Origin: Flammeovirgaceae bacterium UBA5585
Lineage (GTDB): Bacteria; Bacteroidota; Bacteroidia; Cytophagales; Cyclobacteriaceae
Direction: 5' to 3'
Length of the DNA: 64,000 nt
NCBI GenBank assembly: GCA_002425185.1
Contig: DILT01000014.1
Coordinates: 1-64,000, forward strand
The translations under genes and the position numbers were made by a program. The notes under the pieces are model-generated. The model was not told the origin of the DNA and searched no databases. It saw nothing but the letters and a program-made list of their open reading frames with translations. Of the stretch, positions 17,230 to 25,299 are shown in pieces. The stretch's first letter is position 1, and each line of letters opens with the position of its first letter.

Positions 17230-17763
17230 CTAAAGCTTCTCGATTACCAGGTTGTGATTGGTATAGATGCAGATGTCGGCAGCAATGTTAAGACTTTCCC
17301 GTACGATTTCTTCTGCGGATAATTGTGGCGCATGTTTTTTCAAGGCAAGCGCTGCAGCCTGCGCATACATGGCTCCTGAACCAATAGCGGCTACTTCATT
17401 TTCTGGCTCTAGTACATCGCCTGTGCCTGAAATGATCAACACCTCTTCTTTATTTACAGCTATCATCATCGCCTCAAGTCTGCGCAAGTACCGATCCATG
17501 CGCCAGTCTTTCGCTAATTCTATAGCCGCACGCTTTAAATTACCTCCGTAGGCATTTAACTTTTCCTCAAACCGATCGAGCAAGGTAAAGGCATCGGCTG
17601 TTGAGCCTGCAAACCCGGTAACCACTTTGCCATCATGGAGTTTTCGGATTTTCTTTACATTTCCTTTGGCTACATAATTGTTCATGGTGGCTTGTCCATC
17701 GGCACCAATGGAAACCTGCCCATTGTGCTTTACTGCCAGTACGGTTGTTGATTTTATTTTCAT
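17230..17763 (-). CDS. hslV: HslV, peptidase subunit of the HslUV protease
   Basis: I choose ATG 17763 (MKIKSTTVLAV, 177 residues); a longer frame from 17784 would begin inside the terminator hairpin. The catalytic N-terminal threonine follows MKIKS, so a short propeptide must be removed. IGADGQATM, KGNVKKIRKL, VTGFAGSTADAFTL, LAKDWRMDRYLRRLEA, AIGSGAMYAQAAA and DICIYTNHN are all diagnostic. HslV forms the proteolytic dodecamer opened by the HslU ATPase; hslU is not in this window. Confidence 0.96.
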   Translation of the reverse strand: MKIKSTTVLAVKHNGQVSIGADGQATMNNYVAKGNVKKIRKLHDGKVVTGFAGSTADAFTLLDRFEEKLNAYGGNLKRAAIELAKDWRMDRYLRRLEAMMIAVNKEEVLIISGTGDVLEPENEVAAIGSGAMYAQAAALALKKHAPQLSAEEIVRESLNIAADICIYTNHNLVIEKL

Positions 17764-17775
17764 GGGAATAACAAA

Positions 17776-17808
17776 AGTCCTCATACGACTTTAAGTCGTA
17801 GGAGGACT
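17776..17808 (-). terminator. Long hairpin between pdhC and hslV
   Basis: AGTCCTC (17776-17782) pairs with GAGGACT (17802-17808), and TACGACT (17784-17790) with AGTCGTA (17794-17800), with one internal mismatch and a 3-base loop. On the minus strand it is followed by TTTTGTT. It should terminate pdhC transcripts, and its 3' edge lies only about 12 bases before the hslV start codon, so it may also act as an attenuator for read-through into hslV. Confidence 0.8.
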
Positions 17809-17824
17809 GAATATGAATGAATGA

Positions 17825-19435
17825 CTATATATGCTGGGCCATTATTTTAATGGGATCTTCCAGCAACTCTTTTAAGGTTTTCAAAAATGCAGCACCAATA
17901 GCACCATCTACTGCACGATGGTCGCACGACAAGGTAACTTTCATAACATTACCAGGTACAAGTTGGCCATTTTTTACTACTGCAGTTTCTTTAATACCAC
18001 CAACGGCCAGAATACACGCATCAGGCGGGTTTATAATGGCGGTAAACTGATCGATGCCAAACATACCCAGATTGGATATCGTAAACGTGCTTCCCTCCCA
18101 ATCGCTGGGCTGCAGTTTTTTGTCGTGTGCTTTTTGGGCAAGTTCTTTTACCTCGGCAGCGATGTGTGAAAATGTTTTGTTATCGGCAAAGCGAACCACC
18201 GGAACAACTAAACCATCCTTAACCGCTACCGCTACACCAATATGCACATGTTTATTCTTACGGATTTTTTCCCCAAGCCACGATACGTTCACATCCGGGT
18301 TAAGGCGAATAGCCATGGCAGCAGCCTTCAATACAATATCATTAAAAGAAACTTTTACCGGACTGATTTCATTGATGCTCTTACGCACATCAATAGCCTT
18401 ATCCATGTTAATCTCCATGGTAAGGTAGAAATGTGGTGCAGTAAACTTACTTTCGGCAAGCCTGCGTGCAATGGTTTTGCGCATTTGTGAAACCGGTATC
18501 TCCTCAAAGCTTTCTTCAGCCACAATGGTGGGCAAAACAAATGTTGAGCCTTTTGCTCCTGAGCCTTTGAAGTTTTCTACATCACGCTTGGTAATCCTGC
18601 CCTGATCACCAGTGCCTGGAATGCTTCGTATATCAAGCCCCTTTTCTTTCGCCAGTTTCTTGGCCAGCGGGGAGGCCTTAACTCTACCATTGCCGGTTTG
18701 AACAGGCTGAGGAACAGAAACAGGAGTTGATGATTTTACAGGTTGGGTGGATGATGCCGAACTCGTAGGGGATGGTGCTTTCTGTTCACCAGACGATTTG
18801 GCTTCATGTGCCTTTAACAACGTTTGCCAATCCGCTCCCTTCTCCCCGATGATGGCCAGCACACCATTAATGGCAACAGGCTTACCGGCTTCGGCACCTA
18901 CATAAAGAAGCGTACCGGTATTATAGGATTCAAAATCCATGGTGGCCTTATCCGTCTCAATTTCCGCAAGCAGTTCGCCCGATTTCACTGCATCACCAAT
19001 TTTTTTATGCCAGGCAGCAATCACACCTTCGGTCATAGTGTCGCTCATCTTGGGCATCAATACAATCTCTGCTTTTATGCCTGATGTATCGATAGCCACA
19101 GACTTTGCCGAAGCTTCTGCCTTCGGTTCTTCTGCTTTGCTTCCACCGCTGTCGGCTGCCTGTCCGGCACTTTCCAGCAGGGCTTTATAGTCTTCACCCT
19201 TTTTACCAACAATAGCGAGTATATCGTTCACTTTTACGGCCTCACCTTCTTTTGCCCCTACATAGAGTATGGTTCCCTCGTTAAACGATTCATAGTCCAT
19301 GGTGGCTTTATCGGTCTCAATTTCGGCCATCAGTTCACCCGATTTCACCGTGTCGCCCACCTTTTTATGCCATTTGGCAATTACGCCCTCCGACATGGTA
19401 TCACTCATTTTGGGCATTCGTACAATCTCAGCCAT
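17825..19435 (-). CDS. pdhC: Pyruvate dehydrogenase E2 (dihydrolipoamide acetyltransferase), two lipoyl domains
   Basis: In this 536-residue E2, lipoyl domain 1 covers about 2-78 and lipoyl domain 2 about 123-200, each with the lipoylated lysine in IETDKATM. Ala/Pro/Ser-rich linkers follow, a peripheral-subunit-binding domain at about 250-290 (KASPLAKKLAKEKGL...GRITKRDV), then the acetyltransferase core with DHRAVDG (the HRxxDG catalytic motif). It transfers the acetyl group from E1 to CoA. The start is ATG 19435 (MAEIVRMPKM). E1 and E3 genes are not adjacent. Confidence 0.95.
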   Translation of the reverse strand: MAEIVRMPKMSDTMSEGVIAKWHKKVGDTVKSGELMAEIETDKATMDYESFNEGTILYVGAKEGEAVKVNDILAIVGKKGEDYKALLESAGQAADSGGSKAEEPKAEASAKSVAIDTSGIKAEIVLMPKMSDTMTEGVIAAWHKKIGDAVKSGELLAEIETDKATMDFESYNTGTLLYVGAEAGKPVAINGVLAIIGEKGADWQTLLKAHEAKSSGEQKAPSPTSSASSTQPVKSSTPVSVPQPVQTGNGRVKASPLAKKLAKEKGLDIRSIPGTGDQGRITKRDVENFKGSGAKGSTFVLPTIVAEESFEEIPVSQMRKTIARRLAESKFTAPHFYLTMEINMDKAIDVRKSINEISPVKVSFNDIVLKAAAMAIRLNPDVNVSWLGEKIRKNKHVHIGVAVAVKDGLVVPVVRFADNKTFSHIAAEVKELAQKAHDKKLQPSDWEGSTFTISNLGMFGIDQFTAIINPPDACILAVGGIKETAVVKNGQLVPGNVMKVTLSCDHRAVDGAIGAAFLKTLKELLEDPIKIMAQHI

Positions 19436-19470
19436 GATATTCTTTCAGATTACGGATTATTTAAGGAGGT

Positions 19471-19502
19471 CAAAAATAGGGCTAAAACGGGCGATATTCA
19501 AA
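19471..19502 (-). promoter_or_regulatory. Bacteroidota promoter of pdhC (TTTG-N20-TATTTTTG)
   Basis: Read on the minus strand, TTTG (19502-19499), a 20-base spacer and TATTTTTG (19478-19471) fit the consensus with a spacer one base over. The pdhC ATG is 35 bases downstream. Confidence 0.65.
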
Positions 19503-19514
19503 CCTGAAAATCAC

Positions 19515-22472
19515 TTAAAAGTTGATGGTTCCCAGCAGGAATTCGAACCGTGTAATGGAAGGCTCAATGCCATAAGAATAACGGAACCCGATATTAAACT
19601 GGTTGAGCAGACGCATAATATTCAGATCGATTTTTACCTCACCGCCAACGGACAGGTAAACCTGGCTGTCGGTTCGATTTGGAAATACTGAACTTCCAAA
19701 GCCATAATCGATAAAGGCATTACCCCGGACACGTTGAAAATTAACAAGCGGACCCAGGGCTATGTCAGGATACCAAATGGGTAAGGTATAGTTAGCCGAC
19801 ATGCTATAAAAGTCTTTGAATCGCGCTACCGATACGCCCCTTGGTAATGGAATCTGGTTTCGGAAGATGTAGGAGTTATTATCCTTAAATTCAACATTCG
19901 TTGATGTTCTGCTCAGTAGCTCAATTTCAGTTTTTTGGTAGCCCCAGTATCCCCAAAAAGAGTGATGTTTAAATAAACCGGGAAAATATAAGGTTGTGTA
20001 AAAAGAAAACTGCTTACCGGAATAATCACCCCCATAAGGCGTACCATAGGCATTCAAAAAAAATGCCTGGCCCCATTTACTGTTTATATCCCTCCGGTTT
20101 TGTTTTAGCAACCGGTATGCCGACATGTAGAAACGATTGTACAATAAATTTCCGTTACCCGGAACACTCCGAACCCAGTAGACCGGTATCTGAGGTGTTA
20201 TAAGCCGGCCTGTGCCCGTTATCGTGTTTGTAAAATCCTCCACGTGTGTGTACCCCACATTATTTCCGATCGTAAAATTTCCAAAATACCTGGAGTTGGT
20301 AGTTACTAATGGTAAGCGAATACCACTCTCAATATTCTTTTCCTTCCAGTTAAAAGAAAGATTTTCTGTTTTAACAATCGTATCTCCGGCAACAATGTCA
20401 GCATATCGCAACGGCCCCTCATCCAGGGTTCGTTTTCCAAATGTAACATCCACATCAATTATCGGAAACCAATTTTGATAACTAATGCCGGTGCGCCACA
20501 TACCGGTGCGTTCATTAATATCGAATAAATAACCAGCCTTAAGAACAGTGGTGCTTAAAACATCCTGCGATGAAATTCCAATATCGGCTTGCGTAAGACC
20601 GGTGTTGAAATAAGCTCCCCAACTGTATGGATTAACTATACCCGCCAATTTTGAATAAGATTTGGAGGTATAGGTCTTTTGTGGAATACTGCCGAACAAA
20701 TCAGGCCTGCCTTCCTGTTCGGTAATTACCTGAAAGAAAGATTTCGGATCCCGCTTCTCTTTAAATGTCCGCCAACCTGTCGGATCAAATGGAATGGCTA
20801 CTACATCCATTCCATCGCGGGTTTGCTCATTGTAATAAATTGTTTTCAGATCTGCTGAAATCGTGGGGTTGTATGCACCATACTTACTTGATGTAACCTG
20901 TAGTCGCTCCCCTAGCTTCACATCAAGCATATAGATATTGTCAATTCCGCTAACCGGTGAGTTATAAAACACATAATCGCCCTTCATTACCGGGTGGCCA
21001 ATGTTTTCCTGTGTATAGGGTATTAACTGCGTTTCTTCACCTGTGGCATAATCAACGGAAGCAATTGTTCTGCCTTGCTTTGTAGTTTTCAACACAACTA
21101 TTTTATTTCCGCGATCATCCCAGCGTGGCATAGAATAAAATGCTTTATCAGCATTCGGAAATTTATTCAGTACAACACCTGTCGTATCCAAAACAACAAG
21201 GAAAGTGTTATATCCGGTATCCGTTTCAACCGTAACAATTTTTTGTTGGTCAGGTGAGAGTGCTGCGCCTGCATAGCGGGTTTTACGGGTAACTATCTTA
21301 AGCTTCTTTTCTTTAACGTTATACAGCTTTATAACCGAGTAGGTGCGCATTCGCCACCGTGGGTCAAAGCCATATTCATTCCACACCACCTGGTTACCCG
21401 AGGCAGAGAGCATACCCGCCCCGTTTACTACACCGGGTATGAAGGATCGCTTCTCCGATCCATCTTTCAAAATTCTGAATTGGAGTATATCACCAATACC
21501 GCGTTTCATAACCAGTATACTTCCATCTTCCAAAAGTTGCGGATACATATAGTCGGTATAACCTGTTCGGGATTGATGAGGTATAGTTTCGAAAGTTGTA
21601 AGGTCTAGCGCTTCAACTTCTTCGCTCCATTGTTTTGTCAGATCATCCGCCATCTTTCGATAGAGGCTTGTGACATGCATGCCGGTTTCTTTTTTGATCG
21701 CATTTGAAAAAGTGAATGGCATAAACGGGATGCTCCACGCGCGACTGGTAATCTTATCCCAAATCATCGGATCGTTGGTGTACTTGCGCAAATAACTGAC
21801 CATATGGTAGCCAAATACATAGTGATCGGGGATGTTGTGTTTATATGATCGTAGGTACTGCTTGTGGTAATTAAATTGCCTGTCCTCTAAAAAGTTAGTG
21901 CGGAAAACCAGACCGAAATTAGGAATCCTGCCCCTGCCACCGGGCGTGAAAGCCGTTTCAGTAACAACAGCATCGCCCTCCCAAAACCATTGGGGTACCG
22001 CAGTAACCGACATAGCAGCCAATGTTGCCGGACCAAAGGCATAATAGAGCAGTCTGTTAAAGCCTCGGTTGGCTTTATCAAATTGTACAACATGTCGGTA
22101 TTCGTGCGCAGCTAACTGATCAAGCCATTCGGTGGTACCCGTGAAATTATAATCCTGCGGGGGCATGGTATAAAATTCCGATCGCCTGGGTATCAGACTG
22201 ACAAAGCCATTGGAAACAGCATTCTGATTTTGAAGGATGACAGAAATTCTTCGTGTGCTTACATCCAGTGTTCTGGATTCAGCTTCACGAATATGCTCAA
22301 GGGTATTGGCCATACGCTGGGCCTGGGTATCAAATCCGGTGGGATAAAGAATGCGGAAGTTAGGCGTATTGATTTTTTGCCACTTAATCGCTGGCGAATT
22401 ATTGTTCAACACCTCCTGCGAATGACCAGCATAGGCATAACAAACAATAAACGCTAAACACAGGAAACGCAT
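19515..22472 (-). CDS. HExxH metallopeptidase / TolB-like propeller / outer-membrane barrel fusion
   Basis: The 985-residue protein starts with a signal peptide (about 1-18). Residues about 30-190 look like a gluzincin-type zinc peptidase: HEYRH at 123-127 is a perfect HExxH, with candidate third ligands E165 or E172 in WFWEGDAVVTE. Residues about 280-590 contain repeats of the TolB/PD40 propeller type (LSPDQQKIV, YSMPRWDDRGNKIV, ISADLKTIYYNEQ). The last 370 residues read as an outer-membrane beta-barrel ending in FLLGTINF. Members of this architecture are known only as hypothetical proteins to me. A surface protease or envelope quality-control role is inferred. Confidence 0.75.
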   Translation of the reverse strand: MRFLCLAFIVCYAYAGHSQEVLNNNSPAIKWQKINTPNFRILYPTGFDTQAQRMANTLEHIREAESRTLDVSTRRISVILQNQNAVSNGFVSLIPRRSEFYTMPPQDYNFTGTTEWLDQLAAHEYRHVVQFDKANRGFNRLLYYAFGPATLAAMSVTAVPQWFWEGDAVVTETAFTPGGRGRIPNFGLVFRTNFLEDRQFNYHKQYLRSYKHNIPDHYVFGYHMVSYLRKYTNDPMIWDKITSRAWSIPFMPFTFSNAIKKETGMHVTSLYRKMADDLTKQWSEEVEALDLTTFETIPHQSRTGYTDYMYPQLLEDGSILVMKRGIGDILQFRILKDGSEKRSFIPGVVNGAGMLSASGNQVVWNEYGFDPRWRMRTYSVIKLYNVKEKKLKIVTRKTRYAGAALSPDQQKIVTVETDTGYNTFLVVLDTTGVVLNKFPNADKAFYSMPRWDDRGNKIVVLKTTKQGRTIASVDYATGEETQLIPYTQENIGHPVMKGDYVFYNSPVSGIDNIYMLDVKLGERLQVTSSKYGAYNPTISADLKTIYYNEQTRDGMDVVAIPFDPTGWRTFKEKRDPKSFFQVITEQEGRPDLFGSIPQKTYTSKSYSKLAGIVNPYSWGAYFNTGLTQADIGISSQDVLSTTVLKAGYLFDINERTGMWRTGISYQNWFPIIDVDVTFGKRTLDEGPLRYADIVAGDTIVKTENLSFNWKEKNIESGIRLPLVTTNSRYFGNFTIGNNVGYTHVEDFTNTITGTGRLITPQIPVYWVRSVPGNGNLLYNRFYMSAYRLLKQNRRDINSKWGQAFFLNAYGTPYGGDYSGKQFSFYTTLYFPGLFKHHSFWGYWGYQKTEIELLSRTSTNVEFKDNNSYIFRNQIPLPRGVSVARFKDFYSMSANYTLPIWYPDIALGPLVNFQRVRGNAFIDYGFGSSVFPNRTDSQVYLSVGGEVKIDLNIMRLLNQFNIGFRYSYGIEPSITRFEFLLGTINF

Positions 22473-22553
22473 TGGCTCTCTAAATCGAAGGATGAAATAT
22501 TAACTACAGATCCTTTAAAAACAAGAAGAATATCCGAAAACATTCAAATTCTG

Positions 22554-22561
22554 TACATTTG
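22554..22561 (+). promoter_or_regulatory. -7 box (TACATTTG) before a 40-residue gene
   Basis: TACATTTG fits TAnnTTTG and lies 17 bases before the ATG at 22579; no clear TTG is seen 19-20 bases upstream. Confidence 0.4.
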
Positions 22562-22578
22562 TTACGCACGATCTTGAG

Positions 22579-22701
22579 ATGTTCCGGAAAATCAAGGATT
22601 TATACAACGAATACAAACCTTACATCAGGGTAGATTTGATTATGTACGGGGTATTGATCCTGCTTATTATTCTATACTTTATAATCAGTACCCTCTGGTA
22701 A
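22579..22701 (+). CDS. 40-residue single-span membrane protein
   Basis: The ATG at 22579 opens a 40-codon frame: an amphipathic basic N-terminus (MFRKIKDLYNEYKPYIRVDL) and a hydrophobic helix (about 22-38, YGVLILLIILYFIIST) ending in LW. A -7 promoter box sits just upstream, and the gene is convergent with the bestrophin gene (6-bp gap). The sequence looks like a real small inner-membrane protein. I cannot name a function. Confidence 0.65.
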   Translation: MFRKIKDLYNEYKPYIRVDLIMYGVLILLIILYFIISTLW

Positions 22702-22707
22702 TCCTGC

Positions 22708-23586
22708 TTACTTCAATATCTCGCGAACGTTTTCCTTAATCTTACCGGCCAGTTCATCGGTTGGTAAATCATTTACATCACGACCGAACGGATCCTCAAT
22801 CTCTTCAGCAATCAACTCAACACTCAACAAGACAAACGATATCAGGAGTACGGTTGGAATGGTTACATACTTGAATGTGGTAACAAAACCAAAAGGCAGG
22901 GTAATGATGTATATAAACACGAATTTTTTTATATACATGCTGTAGGAATACGGAATAGGTGTGTTTTTTATACGCTCACACGCCCCGATGATGTCAATGA
23001 AATCTTTTAATTCTTTATCCAGCACAAAGAACTGATCACCGGTCAATTTTTTTTCTTTATACAGTGCATTTACTTTACTGTACAGCATACCGGCAATAGC
23101 ATTGGGCTTATGATTCACTTTTTTTAATGAATCGATAAATCCGTTATCGGTAACTTCCAATTCTGAAAGCTGAACACCTTTTCGCAAATGCTCCTTTGAG
23201 GCGTACACAAAATTCGGGATCATCTTCGCAAACCAATCACGATTCTCCACATCCTGCTGATCAAGGTAAGCATTCAGTTTCAGCGCAAAGTTGCGGGTAC
23301 TGTTTACCATGGAACCCCACAACTTCCTGCCCTCCCACCAGCGATCATACGCGCTGTTGATCCTAAACACCAGGAATAAACCCAGCACTATACCCAACAA
23401 GGAGTGTAAGGCTGTTGTACTGGTAAACTCATCCTTATCGGGATGGATAACCTCCAGAATAAAGTAGCATACGGCACTGGTGAACAATACCATAAAAACC
23501 AAAGCCGGTAGCAGGGTTTTCATCACAAACCGGCTGTAGGCATGAAAGATTAAAGCAAACCACGACTTAGGGTTATACTGGATCAT
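22708..23586 (-). CDS. Bestrophin-family channel (YneE/UPF0187)
   Basis: The 292-residue protein has four hydrophobic segments (about 20-50, 58-80, 208-232, 236-260). The conserved FRINSAYDRWWEGRKLWG (about 99-116) and the C-terminal AEEIEDPFGRDVNDLPTDEL are bestrophin signatures. Bacterial homologues form pentameric ion channels in the inner membrane. Neighbouring genes do not reveal the physiological ion. Confidence 0.92.
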   Translation of the reverse strand: MIQYNPKSWFALIFHAYSRFVMKTLLPALVFMVLFTSAVCYFILEVIHPDKDEFTSTTALHSLLGIVLGLFLVFRINSAYDRWWEGRKLWGSMVNSTRNFALKLNAYLDQQDVENRDWFAKMIPNFVYASKEHLRKGVQLSELEVTDNGFIDSLKKVNHKPNAIAGMLYSKVNALYKEKKLTGDQFFVLDKELKDFIDIIGACERIKNTPIPYSYSMYIKKFVFIYIITLPFGFVTTFKYVTIPTVLLISFVLLSVELIAEEIEDPFGRDVNDLPTDELAGKIKENVREILK

Positions 23587-23657
23587 ATCCTTTTAAAATA
23601 AGCTCCAAATAAAGCCTAATGCGAATTCAATTCCAATTTGAAACCTTTTACGAGGGC

Positions 23658-23688
23658 TTGCGTTGATTGATTTAAAATAGTATCTTTA
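23658..23688 (+). promoter_or_regulatory. Likely promoter of the SPFH operon (TTG-N20-TATCTTTA)
   Basis: TTG at 23658-23660 and TATCTTTA at 23681-23688, with a 20-base spacer, match the Bacteroidota consensus except the last base. The ATG follows 24 bases later. Confidence 0.5.
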
Positions 23689-23712
23689 TAATATCATTTT
23701 AATATCATCCAT

Positions 23713-24564
23713 ATGAGCAACGAAAAAGAGTACACTCCGCTGTCCGGTTACATTATGTTGTTAACCGTGCTGATTTTGTTAGGGTTAGGCGTTTGGGGCC
23801 TCATCGCCATGCGTAACCCGGTATTTATCTGGCCGCTGGCCATTGCCTTGCTGCTTATGCCCGGCTTCTTTTTCATCAATCCAAATGCATCTATGGTGTT
23901 GGTGCTGTTCGGAGACTACAAGGGTACCGTTAAGCGAAATGGATTTTATTGGGTTAATCCGCTTTTCAGTAAAAAGCACATTTCATTACGTGCCCGCAAT
24001 TTTGACAGTGAAAAAATAAAGGTAAATGATAAGGTAGGGAATCCAATTCAAATCGGGGTTATCCTTGTTTGGCAGGTACGCAATACGTTCAAGGCTGCTT
24101 TTGAAGTAGACAACTACGAAAACTTTGTAAAAGTACAAAGTGACTCCGCTGTGCGGAAGTTAGCAGGGCAGTATGCTTACGATAACTTTGAAGAGGACAG
24201 CGAAATGACCTTGCGCTCGGGCCATGATGAAATCAATCATTCCCTTGAAGAAAATTTAAGAAGCAGGTTGGATATGGCCGGTATTCATGTCATTGAAGCA
24301 CGTATTGGTTACCTGGCCTATGCTCCTGAAATCGCGAGCGCTATGTTACGCAGACAACAGGCAACAGCCGTAGTTTCGGCACGTTACAAAATTGTGGAAG
24401 GTGCCGTAAGCATGGTGGAGATGGCCCTTGAACACCTTTCTAAAAAGAACATTATTGAATTGGATGAAGAGCGTAAGGCCGCGATGGTGAGCAACCTTAT
24501 GGTAGTGCTTTGTGCCGATAAGGATGTTAGCCCTGTGGTAAATACCGGAACATTACATAATTAA
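23713..24564 (+). CDS. SPFH/band-7 domain membrane protein
   Basis: At 283 residues, it has two N-terminal hydrophobic segments (about 12-32 and 37-60) and then a prohibitin-like domain (about 60-260): MVLVLFGDYKGTVKRNGFYWVNP, QIGVILVWQV, VDNYENFVKVQSDSAVRKLAGQYAYD, IEARIGYLAYAPEIASAMLRRQQA. SPFH proteins assemble on membranes and scaffold microdomains. It is the first of three tightly spaced genes (3 and 2 bp gaps) ending with a small DNA-binding protein, an arrangement I have seen in other bacteria but whose purpose is unknown. Confidence 0.9.
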   Translation: MSNEKEYTPLSGYIMLLTVLILLGLGVWGLIAMRNPVFIWPLAIALLLMPGFFFINPNASMVLVLFGDYKGTVKRNGFYWVNPLFSKKHISLRARNFDSEKIKVNDKVGNPIQIGVILVWQVRNTFKAAFEVDNYENFVKVQSDSAVRKLAGQYAYDNFEEDSEMTLRSGHDEINHSLEENLRSRLDMAGIHVIEARIGYLAYAPEIASAMLRRQQATAVVSARYKIVEGAVSMVEMALEHLSKKNIIELDEERKAAMVSNLMVVLCADKDVSPVVNTGTLHN

Positions 24565-24567
24565 GGT

Positions 24568-25068
24568 ATGCGGATCAATCCCTACAGAGAAGTTCAACGA
24601 TTTAGCCAGGTGCGGTGGCTTTGGTTTGTGCTGATTGCTTTGTTAATTGTTGAACTTCTCATTTTTGTACCCGTGTTAGATGAAGACGAAAACAATGCAC
24701 TACTGCTGTTGCTTTCGTTAGCCGCGCTTCTGCTTCCCCTGATCCTTATTCTTTTCGTATTCAAATTCGAACTTGCCATTGACGAGGAAGGCATTCATTA
24801 TCGTTTTATCCCTAAGATTATCCGGTGGAAAACCATAGCTGTTGGTTCTATTGAATCCTTTCAGGTGAAGGAAAAAGAATCCTGGTTTGAAAAACTTCAT
24901 TACGGCTTTCACCGGAATATCTTCAGGAACATTATTACCATCAATATTACCGGTAACAAATACCTGGTACTATCCTTACGCGGTGGCGGTACACTAAAAC
25001 TAGGAACGGAAAACGGAGATTCAGTTGCCTACACATTGAAAAAACTTTTAGAAGCAGACCACGAATAA
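24568..25068 (+). CDS. Two-span membrane protein with PH-like domain
   Basis: This 166-residue protein has hydrophobic helices at about 18-37 and 44-68, followed by a soluble part of beta character (GIHYRFIPKIIRWKTIAVGSIESFQV, NIFRNIITINITGNKYLVLSLRGGGTLKLG). The layout resembles PH-like/bPH2 proteins. It sits 3 bp after the SPFH gene and 2 bp before the ribbon-helix-helix gene, so joint function with both is likely. No catalytic motif is visible. Confidence 0.75.
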   Translation: MRINPYREVQRFSQVRWLWFVLIALLIVELLIFVPVLDEDENNALLLLLSLAALLLPLILILFVFKFELAIDEEGIHYRFIPKIIRWKTIAVGSIESFQVKEKESWFEKLHYGFHRNIFRNIITINITGNKYLVLSLRGGGTLKLGTENGDSVAYTLKKLLEADHE

Positions 25069-25070
25069 TT

Positions 25071-25226
25071 ATGGCGCAGAAGAAACCATTTGTTTTACGC
25101 CTCGATCCGGAAATATTAAAAGCCGTTGAAAAATGGGCAGCTGATGAGTTTCGCAGTACCAATGGCCAACTGGAGTGGATTATTGCAAAAGCGTTAAAGG
25201 AAGCTAACCGCTTAAAACAAAAATAA
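25071..25226 (+). CDS. Arc-like ribbon-helix-helix DNA-binding protein, 51 residues
   Basis: MAQKKPFVLRLDPEILKAVE has the beta-strand of the Arc/MetJ ribbon, followed by two helices (KAVEKWAADEFRST, GQLEWIIAKALKEAN). It starts 2 bp after the preceding stop codon, so it is the third gene of the SPFH operon. As no toxin gene follows, it is probably not an antitoxin but a regulator or an adaptor. Its length is normal for single-domain RHH proteins. Confidence 0.85.
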   Translation: MAQKKPFVLRLDPEILKAVEKWAADEFRSTNGQLEWIIAKALKEANRLKQK

Positions 25227-25245
25227 GGTATTACCACGGCATCGG

Positions 25246-25276
25246 TTGAAATCCATTCGTCTGAAACCTATCTTTC
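25246..25276 (+). promoter_or_regulatory. Likely promoter of the secreted-protein gene (TTG-N20-TATCTTTC)
   Basis: TTG at 25246-25248, a 20-base spacer and TATCTTTC at 25269-25276; the ATG is 23 bases downstream. The last base departs from consensus. Confidence 0.45.
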
Positions 25277-25299
25277 GGGCGTAAACAAGCCGAGGCGTT

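Noticed and set aside
25071..25226. Antitoxin of a toxin-antitoxin pair
   Set aside because: No toxin-sized gene follows; the next gene encodes an exported protein with its own promoter, and the upstream genes are membrane proteins.
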